NCBI RefSeq assembly: GCF_020882245.1
Contig: NC_083598.1
Coordinates: 77,815,714 to 77,879,713, forward strand
Source of the DNA: Rhopalosiphum padi
Taxonomy: Eukaryota; Arthropoda; Insecta; Hemiptera; Aphididae
Length of the DNA: 64,000 nt
Direction: 5' to 3'
Below, piece after piece: positions 50,725-62,881 of this stretch; positions within the stretch are counted from its first letter, which is position 1; every line of letters starts with the position of its first letter. The position numbers and the translations under genes are program-made. The notes below the pieces were generated by a model. The model was not told the DNA's origin. It worked only from the letters and a program-made list of their open reading frames with translations, and ran no database searches.

Positions 50725-50870
50725 TTCGAAATTTTGTACCTGTCGACATTGTAATTTGTCGAAATTTTGTACTTGTCGTTATAATGACCCGTCGACATTT
50801 TGTACTTGTCGATGTTTCAACCGTCGACATTTTAACTTGTCGATATTTTGATTGTCGACGTTTCGTACCA
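50725..50870. repeat. Degenerate 16-bp minisatellite, about eight units
   Basis: Units beginning gtcg occur at 50742, 50758, 50775, 50791, 50808, 50823, 50839 and 50854, spaced 15-17 bp, with consensus gtcgacattttgtactt. A further partial unit precedes at about 50725. The unit copies differ at one to several bases. It lies 250 bp from the MULE transposase fragment. Confidence 0.8.
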
Positions 50871-51291
50871 GACCCATAAAAAAGGTGTACATTGATGTTT
50901 TTCGCCATTTACGAGACACTGACCAGTAAGGCAGTAACCACTTTACGAGACCCGGATTGCCACGTAAGTTTTTTGTCTCATATAAATAAATAATTTTTTT
51001 TTACCTGTTATTGATAGATCTCTTAAATATTGCCGCCGGCCCATCGCTCAGACAACAAACATCGTTGTGATATCATTAATATGACTATCATTCGAGCGAT
51101 TTTTAAATAATAAATATATTATTATACAATTTTAATATTAGGTAGGTATGTAAAAAATCATAGCATAACATATATCGTATTTATCGTACTCAACCACTTC
51201 TGCAACACCGCAGATAAATCTCTTTCTCTTGAACTTCCGGTACAGCTCCCGAACACGTCGTATACATCAAGTATAATTCACTAACACCGCG

Positions 51292-52105
51292 ATGAGCGGA
51301 TCGTGTGCAGAGTACTACCGACTGCGGGCGTCCGAGATCACGGGACAGCTATCGTCGTGGTCGCGGTCGGCGGCCGTTCGGGACGAGTCGTTCATGAGGC
51401 TGTTGCGGACCAAAATCGAGCGGCGGACGCGTTACGCCGACGCGGTGGACCGGACTTTGCGGAACGCTGTAGCCGAAACACGGCTCGCGCTCGAAGCTAA
51501 CAACGAGCGCGCGGCAGCCGCGTCGGGCAGAGCGGCGGTCGAGCTTGAGCGTTTCGCAAATGAATTGCAGCGGGCCGGCTATGACGGTGGCGAGGCCACA
51601 GCAGCTGCGTTAGACGCGGAGAACCAGCGACTTAGCGATATCATAAATCTGAGGCGCACAGCCCTTGAGAAGGCCACGACCCACGGCCACTGTCAAAACG
51701 GCTGGCGATCAATTGCGACAAGACCAGGCTGTCAACGACCGGATGACGCGTAACCTGATAGCCGCCGCTTTAGAGCCCCAGGAACCCACATCTTCGCAAG
51801 ACAGTGAATCTGAGGAGCACAGTGCTTGCAAAGTTGCAAAGGTCGTAGTCGGCGACCGATTTCGCCAGGACCGATCTGTGAACGACATCACAGCGCTTAA
51901 CGCGACGACCGCCGTCCGCTGCGCACTTGTTATTAGTCACGACCGCGTGCTGTGGTTCCCGCGGCCGTTACGTGCAGGTGATTTGCGGCTATATAGACTT
52001 TTGCACGCAACAGCCGCACGAACGATATTTTCCGAACGGTTTCAGGTTGCAAACATGCCAACATGTGACCAGCCTTGGATGATCTTGGAGGATCACAACC
52101 AGTAG
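51292..52105 (+). CDS. GC-rich intronless gene of unknown function, apparent frameshift
   Basis: An ATG at 51292 (context caccgcgATGA) opens 153 codons ending TAA at 51753. A second frame continues from about 51665 to 52105 with the same base composition and charged, helical character. Frame 1 is Arg/Ala/Glu-rich (RTKIERRTRYADAVDRTL, AALDAENQRLSDIINLRR) and reads as a long helix or coiled coil. Frame 2 contains two related stretches, GDQLRQDQAVND and GDRFRQDRSVND, pointing to a partial internal duplication of about 160 bp (from about 51648 and 51807). A one-base shift near 51670-51700 would join them. No introns are seen, and the tract is far richer in GC than its neighbours, so it may be a retrocopy, a decaying gene or a gene with a sequencing error. 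I do not recognise the family. Confidence 0.5.
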
Positions 52106-52521
52106 TATACTATTCGCTATTCACACGGACCGCTCATCGTATTAGGAAACACTCTACTTATATTGGGCGTGTCTGCAGTGGAAGTTCAATAGTGAAGAGT
52201 GACTACCGGCTACGATGCTTGCATTAGTGCAGCAAAGGGCTGATGACGTGTTAAATTGTTTTCCGTGTAATACTGTAATGCTTTCAAACTATATATACGT
52301 TATAACTTTAAAAAAAAAAAGTTTTTTATTTTTCGAACTCAAAAATTTACTATACCTAGTTAAGTAATAAGTATACGTATAAATACATATTTTATGCTTT
52401 ACAAGTAGGTATAATGGTAGATGAACACTACCTACACAACACGGTGGTCGATTTGAAGAAGAATCATTCTGGACCCACTAAATACGTCACGGCCTACCAC
52501 ATCACAAAACTAAACGTGCAA

Positions 52522-52718
52522 CAGTAGCATATATAGAGGGAGGAGGCTGAACCACTATAAGTTCAACCTCCCCCTCCCGAAATTTATTGTTGGTACGGCA
52601 CACATTGCACACTTTATGACCCTGACTCGAAAATTGAATTATTTATAATATTAATTCAACATAATTTTTTTTATAACCCCCCTCCCTCCCACGAAATTAA
52701 CTGCTATATACGCCACTG
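52522..52718. mobile_element. Short hAT-like MITE with G/C-rich subterminal tracts
   Basis: Left end CAGTAGCATATATAG and complement of the right end CAGTGGCGTATATAG are inverted. gggaggagg and its complement ccctccctccc follow inside. Flanks acgtgcaa and cgtacgat are only partly alike. It is 197 bp without an ORF. Confidence 0.65.
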
Positions 52719-54464
52719 CGTACGATTACTTACCAAAGTTTCTCTCAAAGAGACTAAGTTTTATCTCCGACCTAGGATACTCAATACTTGCTCTAATTTA
52801 CTTAGGTTTACAATCACAAGCGACAACAAACTTGTATTATATAAAATGAAAATAATATTGTGAATTAAAATTAAATAATACTTGAAGTAGGTATTTATAT
52901 TTTATTACATTCATAGTTTATAATCACTTTTAATGAGTAATTTTAATATTTTTTCACCAATTATTTTGAATTTTATTTATTTTTATTTTTAATAAATTAC
53001 TAATAGTTAATAAATCTTGCATCATTGAATTACGCAACCATTTTTCTATTCTGCGCTTATAAAAATATGACTTTTCAAAAATAGCAGAACATTTCAATTA
53101 GTGAAGCCTAATTATTATATTAATTTCAATTTAAAGCACTTATTTTATTTATTTGTTTAAATAATATTCTATATTATGTATAAGTATATCTGTAGTAGTG
53201 CAAATATTAACACAGTATCTTGTTAAATATTAGTTACATTGTCCTAACAGCTAACTATAGTAGTACTGTAGTAACTAATACAATAAGTAAAATATTTTTA
53301 AAGAATGTGATTTAATGTTGATATAAAGAAACAGTATTGGTGTTTGGCACTTAATTTGTGACAAATGACAATCATTTTAGTAAAACGCTGCAGAGAATAG
53401 TGTTATTGCCGTTCTATAAAAATTAAAAAGTAAACGGTAATTGAAAAAAATATTTTTATTTTGTATTCTAATCTTTACATTGTAGATTTAATCCTACATT
53501 CCTACCCAATGTTGAAATGCTTAAATTTAAAATCCGTCCAATTCTGTCTCATGCAAATTGGCATATTGCCAAACAATTAATTTTAACTCTCAAAAATTGA
53601 CATTTATAAAAAGAGAATGAGCATTTTAAAAGTAATCACAAATATTGTGTTTTTTTTATAATTTAAGAACAGTGAATTTATGAATAATCATTTTTGAAAA
53701 ATAATAAGTAAAAACAAATTTGAAATGTGTATAACTAAAGTCTAGGACCTAAGTATGCATTGTTCATCCCAAAAAAATAATAAAGCTTAAATTATAATTA
53801 TCAGATATTTATTTTCTAATTTAAGTTAATAGTTATACATTTTGAATACCTAATAAATAAAATGTTATAATTTCTTATCAACAACAGTAACTTAATAATA
53901 ACAGTTGTTAAGTCTTATTATAAGACCTCTGAATAAGCTTGAAAACAAGATATATACAAATCTAAATTAATTAGATCAAAAGCATTATGTATATTAAATT
54001 TTTATCTAGTAGTTTTGAATATGATATATTGTATGTTAAAAAGAAGCTGTACAATTAATATAACAATGAAATAACCGAAAAAAATTATAATAGTAATTTA
54101 CTAAAATACAAATGAAAATAATAACATTATTTACATAAATATCCATAGTAACTTTCTCCAAATGGTGTTAAGCAAATACAAGTCATCATTTTTAAATATG
54201 TCATTAATTAACAAAATGTAATTAATAATTACTTATGAGCAATACAAAACAAAAAGTAATTAATATAAATAACAAAGTTGTCCAATGGCAAAGTATATTC
54301 TCTAGAAGAGAAAATATACTCTTTATACTTACATTGAACTAGGACTAAGAGTTAAAACGCCCGTTACTATAACAGTATTCGTGCTAATACCATTACATTA
54401 CGGATGACAAAACATTAAAATTGATTGTTCAACCAGACTACCAAATATTGTATCATACAACTCA
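52719..54464. other. Intergenic, AT-rich, no gene seen
   Basis: About 1.7 kb of AT-rich DNA downstream of the ATAD1 stop. I see no exon, RNA gene or repeat with clear ends. Confidence 0.4.
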
Positions 54465-56562
54465 TTAAAACCTAGGTTGAGTAGCACTAACTACTTTGGA
54501 TGCTTTCATCTTGTTAACCGATGCAAGCAAATCATCCATACTGATAGGCCTCAACATATTAATATTGCCTGCATTGATTGGATTGGAGTTCAAAGTACTA
54601 TAAGAAAAAAACATATTAACAATTTAGTAATTAGCTTACTAATCAAACAGAAAATCGATTAAAACATTTTTAATCACCATTTTTGGAGTTCTTCTTCTTT
54701 GATCAAGTCTTTGATGCGAAATAATGATGCAATACGACACAATTCTTGAAGGTCAGAGCCAGAAAACCCGCTTGTTGTTATGGCTAATTGATGTAAATCT
54801 ACATTATCGGCACATTGTTCAGTATTCAAAACTAAAGTCAGTATTTCTTTTCTTTGTTGTTCACCCTAAAAATTATTAATACAATTTTCATCATATAATA
54901 ATTTAAGTGATAAATTACAATAACCCAATACTTAATTGTTACAAATATTATCTTTAAAAAGTATACATATTTACCGGTAATGATATTTCAAAGGTGGCTG
55001 GCATCCTTCTTAGTATGGCAGGATCTAAGTCTTTAGGTCTATTTGTGGCACCCATTACAATCACAGTATTTTCTGGATCAGTTGATAAACCATCCCATAA
55101 CATCATAAACTGAGCTTTCATCATAGCTGTTGCTTCATGATCATGCTGTGTTCTAGATCTCAAAAAAGAATCTGAAAAAAGTATAGCATGAAATATCTTG
55201 TTAAACATCAACTGATAACAGCATATTTATCTCATAATAATATGAGCTAATTAAAGTTTATTTAAATAGCTATTTATTTAAATTACCTTAACTAAGTATA
55301 CTACTAAAAATAAATTAAAATTAGAAACTTTAAGGATGCAACTGAAATGTCTTAGCTCGACATTAGTTGTGCCAGTATATTTATGTCATTAGACACATTG
55401 TGGTCTTAATAATCGCATTTTAATTATCAAGAATAAAAAACATTGTTTCATACATTTTTATTAATTTCATTAAAAAAATTAATATTTCATACAATTGTAA
55501 CAATATTATTTGTTTATAAAAAAATAAAGACTGTTACAAAAAGTTACTTCTTTACACATCAAATGGATAATATTTAAGAAAATATAAGAATGTACAAGAA
55601 CATTATAAGACTATTTTCAATAATATTTGATAAAAAATAAATTGAATATCAATGAATAAAAATTGAAATTAATATATTTTATTAATGATGTTTTAACTGA
55701 CGGTTTGTCAAAATGTATTAAATATATATGTATAGCCACACTTAGTAATAGTACTTAAAAATATTGAAGATACTTCCTAATAACTAATATCAAATAATTG
55801 ATAAAATAATCAAATTACCAATTTCATCAATAAATATTATGCAAGGCTGAAGCTTTTGAGCCAAACTAAACACGGCCCCAGCTAACTTTTGACTTTCACC
55901 ATACCATTTATCAGTAAGTAATGACACATCCAGATATAAAAAATTCATTCCTGCTTCCCTGGCAGTTGCTTTAGCAATCATTGTCTTTCCACAGCCTGGA
56001 GGTCCATGAAGTAAAACTCCTAAACAAATGTATATAAGAATTAAAAATTGAAATAATAAATATTCAATAAAAAATATACCTTTTGGCGGTTTTGTTAAAA
56101 CTGAGTTCCTAAGCAGTTCTTTTCTTTGCACTGGAAATATAACAGTTTCTTTAATTTCATCTATTACTTGACTAAGTCCAGCAATGTTATTCCAGGAAAC
56201 AGTGATATCATATGGATTGACCAAGTGACTGGCAATCATCAACTCATGGTCAGTTAACTGTAATCAAACACAAATTCAACAACATAACTTATTATACCTT
56301 ATTCAATGACTTAAACTTACATTTTTCACCTTATGAAGACCCAGACTTCTGAGTTTGCTAAGTGCCTAGAATATACAAAAATAATTACACGTCTATATTA
56401 AACATTAAAACAAGGTTAACTCACAGTCTCCTTAGATCTTTTTTTTTGCTGATTAGTTGGATCAATCTGTCCAATCAACCATTTCGTACCAAAATAAGCA
56501 CATGTTGACAACAAAGTCATACGTATAACTAACGATATAACTTCATTTCTGTTCATTTCCAT
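54465..56562 (-). CDS. ATAD1: ATAD1 / Msp1 outer-membrane AAA ATPase
   Basis: A membrane-anchored AAA+ ATPase that pulls mislocalised tail-anchored proteins out of the mitochondrial outer membrane and peroxisomes; in animals it also disassembles receptor complexes. Seven exons: 56425-56562, 56321-56365, 56080-56257, 55819-56019, 54975-55171, 54678-54865, 54465-54597; 359 residues, the usual length. The N-terminal helix (about 8-28) is followed by a basic linker (QQKKRSKE), then the AAA domain: Walker A GPPGCGKT (126-133), pore loop KWYGES, Walker B IIFIDEID (181-188), sensor and arginine finger GATNRPKDLDPAILRRMP, and GFSGSDL. The last exon ends with LRPISMDDLLASVNKMKASK, the conserved C-terminal helix. 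It is easy to miss, because the previous exon reads on to a stop two codons after a gtgatt donor. No AT-AC or other unusual site is needed. Confidence 0.94.
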
Positions 56563-59549
56563 TTTACTACAGTAGGTATTCACAAAAATATATTTAGAAC
56601 TTTAGAAAAATGTTAGTTCGGAATAGTATTTTGGAATTTTTTGTTGGTTGAATTAAATTACTGTTTAATTCGTAAAAAAAATTAATTAATATTTGACAGA
56701 ATCGATGACAGAGTACGCAAGAGAATTCAGTACAAAACATTAAGGCATTTTAAAATGATCAGACTTTTTTAAAATAAAAACTTTAAACTACCAAAATTAA
56801 AAATTATGACCGTATCAGCTAGGTTCATAACCTAAAATGGTTTATCAAATTGTTTTAAGGTTACCTTTGACTAGGTCAATGGTATATACCAATTATCAGT
56901 GAATGGAACGTCATAAATAGAACAAGTTACAAGATTTAAATATTATTATTATGATCAAGGGCGTCATTTGGGGTGTCGCAGGGTATAATATATTAGTGGC
57001 CCTATTTTTTCCTGTACTATATATAGGCATTGGACTGACTGCCCTGCTTCAATTTTAGGCTGCGCCGGTACAGCTAAAATTTAATAAATTAATAAATATA
57101 CTATGATAATAATTATTGAAAAAAAATGTATAAATAATAATATATTGTTTTAGCATTTAGTATTGTAAGATTATAATCACGGATCAAAATTAAAAAATAT
57201 ATTTATCTCTGTCTTATTAATTCCTTAAAATTGGTAAAAATCAACCTCACGTTTAAAAAGTATTTTTAAATATCTGTGGGATAAACAACCAGCGTTAATA
57301 AATATCCTAAATTTTTTACCAATTAATGATAATTATTATTTGAGTTTATTAGGTACTATTAGCTACTCTCAGGATTTCAGATTTCGGATATCATTTCTCA
57401 AGATTTATCGGTAAATCCCTAATCAGAGGTCAATTGCGATCAACCGGTCGATCTTTCTAGAAATATAAGTCAATCATTGAAGCTTAGACTTTTTTTTTGT
57501 TCGTCAAACAAATTTCCTCCTAAAAATCTAAATTCTCCTAGATATTTGAAAAGATTGGCGATCCCTGTCCTAGGTTTTACCGGCATTCGTAATTTTAGCG
57601 TAACATATACACAATACACGGGAGCAACTCATTTGCGTACATTCAACATTTTTTACCTGGCAATTGACGACTCATTTGCGCACAACATAAACACTGCGGA
57701 AAGACATATTTTGTATTTTACTTACCTAAAGTAATTGAAATATTGGTACAAATTATCAATTTTTGAATAGTCTATAGTAGTGGTTCTTAACGCGGGCGGT
57801 ACATACTGCATACTCGTTTTTATTAAAACATTTATATTTATATTAGATTTTCTGTAAAATAAGATCTACTAATTTAATTCAAAATTGTTAGATGGTCTAT
57901 ATAAAGTTTTATTTTTAAATTAAGACATACCAATAGATTATTGAAGTATACATAATGTATTGTATATTTGTATACCTTTAATGAAATAGGATTTGTATTC
58001 TATTAAAATGTTGTAGTTATTAATTACTGATACTTACATACCTAAAAATATTTTCTCCTACTAAGTAATAACATTCCTTTGCAAAAAATTATATCATGTT
58101 CAATAGCTATCAGCCATCAATTGATTAAGGTCATATAAAAACTCAAAACTTGAGTCTATGCCAATAAAATACTTAGTTGATGTCTTGATGTAATTTAAAT
58201 TTTAAGTATATCTAATAAGTAATAAACCACAATTAATTTTAGATTTGATGTCTATGAATAAATTAAATAACAAAAATAAAAAGAATATTTTTTTGAACAC
58301 GATAAATCAAAAGCCCTTACTTTCACTTTTAAATTTTCAGAAACAACAATTTTGTTTTATTCACACTAAAAAAACCACTTCCCTGATCATATGAATTTCA
58401 AGTATTTTTTTCTCTGATCAAATTTACTCATCGTATTACTTAATGTAATATACTGTAGCAAAAATAGTTTAAAATAATAAAAAATATTATATAAGACTGT
58501 TAATGTGAAAATATATATTATAGTATATGTTGTTCTTGGTAGCATATAATAATGTAACAAAGGTACCAAATGTGAATGGACAAGCGGCACTTAAAAATCT
58601 ATACAGATAGTAAACAAATAATGAAATAATTAAGTTGGTATTTTTAGAAACAATGATGGTTATTCTCAAATGTATCGACTAAAACATATACTTTAATGGT
58701 ATTTATATGTATGGGTACCATGTAGGTAATAAGTATTCAAATAAATTTTATTAAGTTAAAAACACATAAATGGACTATTTTAATGTCACTGTATTAAAGG
58801 TCAGGACCCAAATATTATATTATGTTTAATGGATTGGAAAGTACGAGCTTTGGATAGGGAAAGCTGGATTATTGGATGTGTGACGGGATGGTCTTAATAT
58901 GGACGACAAATCCAAAAGAAAAGAAAGAAAATGGTAGGAAAGTAGAAAAGATAAGTTTTTCAAAAGAATACATTCTAGGACTAAAACTTTATAAAGTTTA
59001 TTGCATCAAATATTGAATAATAAGATTAAGACATTTATTGATTTAAGTAAGCCTATGGTACTTTTGGTTTATCAGGCAATAGTGGGGCTATGGCAGTAAG
59101 CATTTCCTACATTTCTGTAACTCGGGTAAACAAACTTAAAACCTCAGGTTAATGCGTGGGCTTGTTACCATATTCCCCGGATAACCAGTCTCTACTCTTT
59201 AGCCAACAGGTAAACAAGAATCCAATAAAGTATCAATTTAAAGTTAATCTATGGTACAACAATATTATAAGGGTAACTAGGGTAAGGCACCTAATGTTAT
59301 TTCAACACCAATTTTTTGATACACATTATATCTTTAAGTTTATTACCCAATTATTAATTATATCATTAATTATTGCAATTAATATCATTAAAGAAAAGAA
59401 TACAGTTGATAAAAAATAACACCGTATATTGTGTTTTCAACTCAAGTTCATTTATTGACTTAAATAGTATAGACAAAAATTACATGACTGCAATGAGTAG
59501 CGAATGTTAAGTGGTCAAAAAACAGCCAAGATCGTGGAAAAAATAATGT
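56563..59549. other. Intergenic with transposon fragments
   Basis: No gene. Contains a small hAT-like element at 57424-57567, a tip near 57779-57800 (tagtggttcttaac) and at about 58835-58865 a reading VRALDRESW that resembles the tail of LINE reverse transcriptases. The ORFs at 57477-57734 and 59156-59419 have no recognisable domain. TTTATT at 59451-59456 can serve as the RpS29 polyadenylation signal on the minus strand. Confidence 0.45.
57424..57567. mobile_element. Very short hAT-like element related to the GGTGGCCAA family
   Basis: Left CAGAGGTCAATTGCGATC, then AACCGGTCGATC, recalls the subterminal CTGGTCGATCGC of the elements at 42166-43020. The complement of the right end is CAGGGATCGCCAATC. 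Flanks tccctaat and tcctaggt agree only with a gap. Tentative. Confidence 0.45.
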
Positions 59550-60134
59550 TTAGTCCATCTGAAACAAACAAAAACAAGTTAGAAAAAGTTAAATAGCTGA
59601 TTCTAATCTGTCGATAAGAACTCACCTTCTTGAAACCAATGTCGTTGGCGTATTCACGGAAACACTGACGGCACAAGTTGATGCCATACTTCCTGATGAG
59701 ACCGTGCCTGTTTGTGCACGCCCGGCTGAAATAAAACGTAGGCCAATGATTAATACAGAAAAATATGATTTACTATTGTACATAGTATAGATAGCAGATA
59801 CCTAGCAATCATTATAACGTGTACATTATACGAGGTAAAAAACGTTTTGTAAAAATAAAATACACATTGGAGCGATTCTACAAGTCTAGACAAAATCTAC
59901 GATTATATCATACACACTATACATGATTCAAAACGTTAACCACCAATCATATCTCAAAGCGTCGCAACCTCTAAATGCACCGCCATATACAGTATACATA
60001 CTAACACAAATGACATGTTATGTATGCCGTTCGTGGAGTACACGAAATAACTATGAAATGCGTTTGACTTACCAGTAACGGGATCCTTGACCGTAGCGTC
60101 TTGGATGCGAGTACCATACGTTGGCGAAACCCAT
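59550..60134 (-). CDS. RpS29: Ribosomal protein S29 (uS14)
   Basis: A small-subunit zinc-ribbon protein of the cytosolic ribosome. Three exons, 60073-60134, 59626-59725 and 59550-59558, give 56 residues, the standard size. The zinc ligands are C21, C24, C39 and C42 (CRAC and CRQC), with the family signature HGLIRKYGINLCRQCFR and the start MGFANVWYSHPRRYGQGSR. The third exon encodes only MD plus the stop, so an ORF scan alone misses it. Upstream of the ATG the transcript strand is pyrimidine-rich (ctgtttctttgtc), consistent with a 5' TOP start, but the exact cap site is not visible. The gene is head to head with KRR1, 403 bp from ATG to ATG. Confidence 0.95.
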
Positions 60135-60537
60135 TTTGATTTGTTTTAAGTCGGTAAAATGACTGACAAAGAAACAGAAAACTAACACGTGTAGTGCAAA
60201 AGTGAGTTTCTTAAAAATCGGCAGCCGAAGTGAACTGAGTGATGATTATTTCGTGAAAATCGTGTAATACACGATGGACGATAGAAACGAATAAACCGAA
60301 CGGGACACAGTGTCTCCCAAAATGGTTTTTTAGAGGTTATGTTAAAAAAATTTTCACAACGAAATGTTGTGATATCACCCTGTTACAATACAGCGATATT
60401 GCGATATGTATACAGATAACACGTGATAAACCGCGTACTGAGTAATTGAGTATGTTATTTCATTATTTGAAAAGTTTATATTTTAAAATTGTCTAATGTC
60501 TACATTATTTTTGTAGAGCATTGGTGAATCGTTTACA
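60135..60537. promoter_or_regulatory. Shared divergent promoter of RpS29 and KRR1
   Basis: The 403 bp between the two start codons must hold both promoters. It contains no obvious TATA box near either ATG. A sequence tttttgtagAGCATTGG at 60510-60525 just before the KRR1 ATG could be an acceptor, so KRR1 may have a further upstream non-coding exon inside this gap. Confidence 0.55.
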
Positions 60538-61484
60538 ATGGAAAACGCGTGGAAAACTGAAATTCCAGAATTCAGGCCAGAAGACAATCCTCACGGCCTT
60601 TTGGAGGAAAGTTCATTCGCCACATTATTTCCCAAGTACCGAGAAACGTATCTGAAAGAATGTTGGCCGTTAGTGCAAAACTCATTGTCAAAATTTCACA
60701 TCAAGGCTGATCTGGATTTGCTAGAAGGCAGTATGAGTGTGCGCACCACACGTAAAACCTGGGACCCAGCATCGATATTGAAGGCACGAGATTTAATCAA
60801 ACTGTTGTCAAGGAGTGTTCCGTATGAGCATGCTGTACGCGTAATGGAAGACGATATGGCTGCTGATATAATCAAGATCGGCTCAATGGTGAGAAATCGT
60901 GATAAATTTGTAAAACGAAGACAAAGACTCATTGGCCCAGGAGGCTGCACGCTGAAGTCTGTTGAATTGCTGACCAACTGTTATGTGCTTGTACAAGGGC
61001 AAACTGTAGCAGCTCTAGGACCCTTTAAAGGACTACAACAGGTATGTGAAAATCATTTCAATTAACTGACAGGTTGTTGGTGATATAATTGTTTCATTCC
61101 ATGGTATTACAGGTACGCCGTATTGTGACGGATACAATGAAAAATATTCATCCCATTTACAATATAAAAGCATTGATGATTAAACGTGAACTGGAGAGAA
61201 ATCCCAAGTTGAAAAATGAAAATTGGGATAGGTTTTTACCAAATTTCAAACCCAAGAATGTGCCTAAAAAGAAATCTACAAAGAAAGCGAAGAAACCATA
61301 CACTCCGTTCCCACCTGCTCCAACAGAGAGTAAGATAGACAAATTATTAGAGTCAGGCGAGTACTTCCTCAAGGAAGACGAGAAACAAAAAAGGAAAAAG
61401 AAAATCAAAGAAGACAAGCAGAAGGAAGCTAAAATTAAAAGAGAAGCAAAACGTAATTTGGCGTTTATTCCTCCTGTTGAATAA
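60538..61484 (+). CDS. KRR1: KRR1 small-subunit processome protein (dribble)
   Basis: A nucleolar KH-type RNA-binding protein needed for 18S rRNA maturation. Two exons, 60538-61041 and 61113-61484, give 291 residues. Recognition is firm: DNPHGLLEESSFATLFPKYR, LDLLEGSMSVRTTRKT, ARDLIKLLSRSVP, DIIKIGSMVRN, the KH block RRQRLIGPGGCTLKS, NIHPIYNIKALMIKREL and YTPFPPAP...GEYFL. The C terminus is a run of Lys-rich helix ending RNLAFIPPVE. Human KRR1 continues for roughly 80-90 more basic residues after this point, so the tail is short here. AATAAA (61480-61485) overlaps the stop codon. Sequence before the ATG stays open, so a slightly longer N terminus from an upstream exon is possible. Pairing with RpS29 across a shared promoter would let two 40S-related genes be expressed together. 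Confidence 0.94.
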
Positions 61485-62881
61485 AAAATAAGAAAATGTA
61501 AATGTATATAGGTAAAAATATAATGATTTTTAATGTTATTAATTTTTTTTTTTAATATAATACCAATAAGTTGATATGGTAATTATTTCTTATTTTTTAA
61601 CCTAATCTATATTAAGATAGACAGCAATGCCACTAATCATGCATTTTGAAAAAAAAAATTTCAAATTTTTATTTTAAATAATAGTTATAAAGACTGTCTT
61701 ACAATTTACCAGCATATGAGATGACTCCATATTACAAGTGTGTAAAATAGCAAATTTACATTTAACAGTTTTCATTTACCTTTGCCAGTTCAAACATTAG
61801 AGTGAATTTAGCTATTATTAAATTTAAAGATAAAAAACATATTCTGAGGTTAATCAAAAATGTATTTTAATTCTGAAATAATTTTTAAGCATGTACAATT
61901 TTATAAATTAAAAATATTTGTTACTTATTTAAAAATTAAAATATTCTTAATAAGGCACTGATTATGTTGTTATTTTTAAGTTTGGGTGATGTCTAATATT
62001 TAAACATTTAAATGAAAACTGCTTTACATAACTGCCATGAAACACAATTTTAAGATGAGACAAATTGTAGATAGTGAGACATCTTGTTAATTTAATATAT
62101 TTCCATACATAAAATATAGAAAATATTTAAACAGACTTTTACTAAAACTTGAAAAAAATTAATTATAATGATAAAAAACAAATCAACTGGTAATGTCACC
62201 GGCCACCACTGGGTGGTTTCTTTAATTGATTATCAAGAGAATGTTCAATGTTAAACAGTATTTCAGTATTTTATAAGAATTTATACTTGTTTAAAATAAG
62301 CAAGTAATAAATTCAGAAACAAAGAACTTTTTAAAAACAGTTTTAGCTATAAATTTAATGGGTTTTGAGGAGAAGTAGTTTTTTTTATTATTAATTAAAC
62401 AAGTCTCTTGGCCATTTTCTTCTAAGTTTTTTAGGAAAGTTGTTGGGAATGATAATTGATGGCATACGTCAGTTCGTTAGTTAAATATGGATAATGGTTC
62501 ACAATATATTTTAAAAGTTCCAATTCCAAAATTGATTATTTTCGATATGGTTACAGTCCACGACTAGATACTTTATTATTTATTTTTATTTTATAAATTT
62601 GGTAAATGTTTAAAACAAAACTATAATACAACTGGAATAAAAAGTGGAAGATCTATACAAAAATATACTTAATAAATATTTCAAATACAATTCAAATTAA
62701 AAAATATTGTTACATAAAAGTACTTACAGGTTGTAGTGTTAAAACATTTAAAAAAAATTAAAAATATAAATGAACAAAATATTCAAATGAATGAAATAAA
62801 AATTTAAAATGGGTATACCAAGTATATAAGTCACAGTAAGAAAAAATAAATAGTATAATACAAATATATGAATAAACTTAT
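61485..62881. other. Intergenic between convergent KRR1 and ORC1
   Basis: AT-rich 3' flanking DNA of both genes. No ORF, RNA gene or clear repeat was seen. Confidence 0.45.

Noticed and set aside
50742..50870. CRISPR-like spaced repeats
   Set aside because: Units are only 15-17 bp, head to tail with no spacers, in a eukaryotic genome; this is a minisatellite.
51292..51753. Tektin-like identity for the GC-rich ORF
   Set aside because: Helical composition is similar, but the tektin signature nonapeptide is absent.
60696..60977. Minus-strand ORF of 93 codons
   Set aside because: Antisense of KRR1 exon 1.
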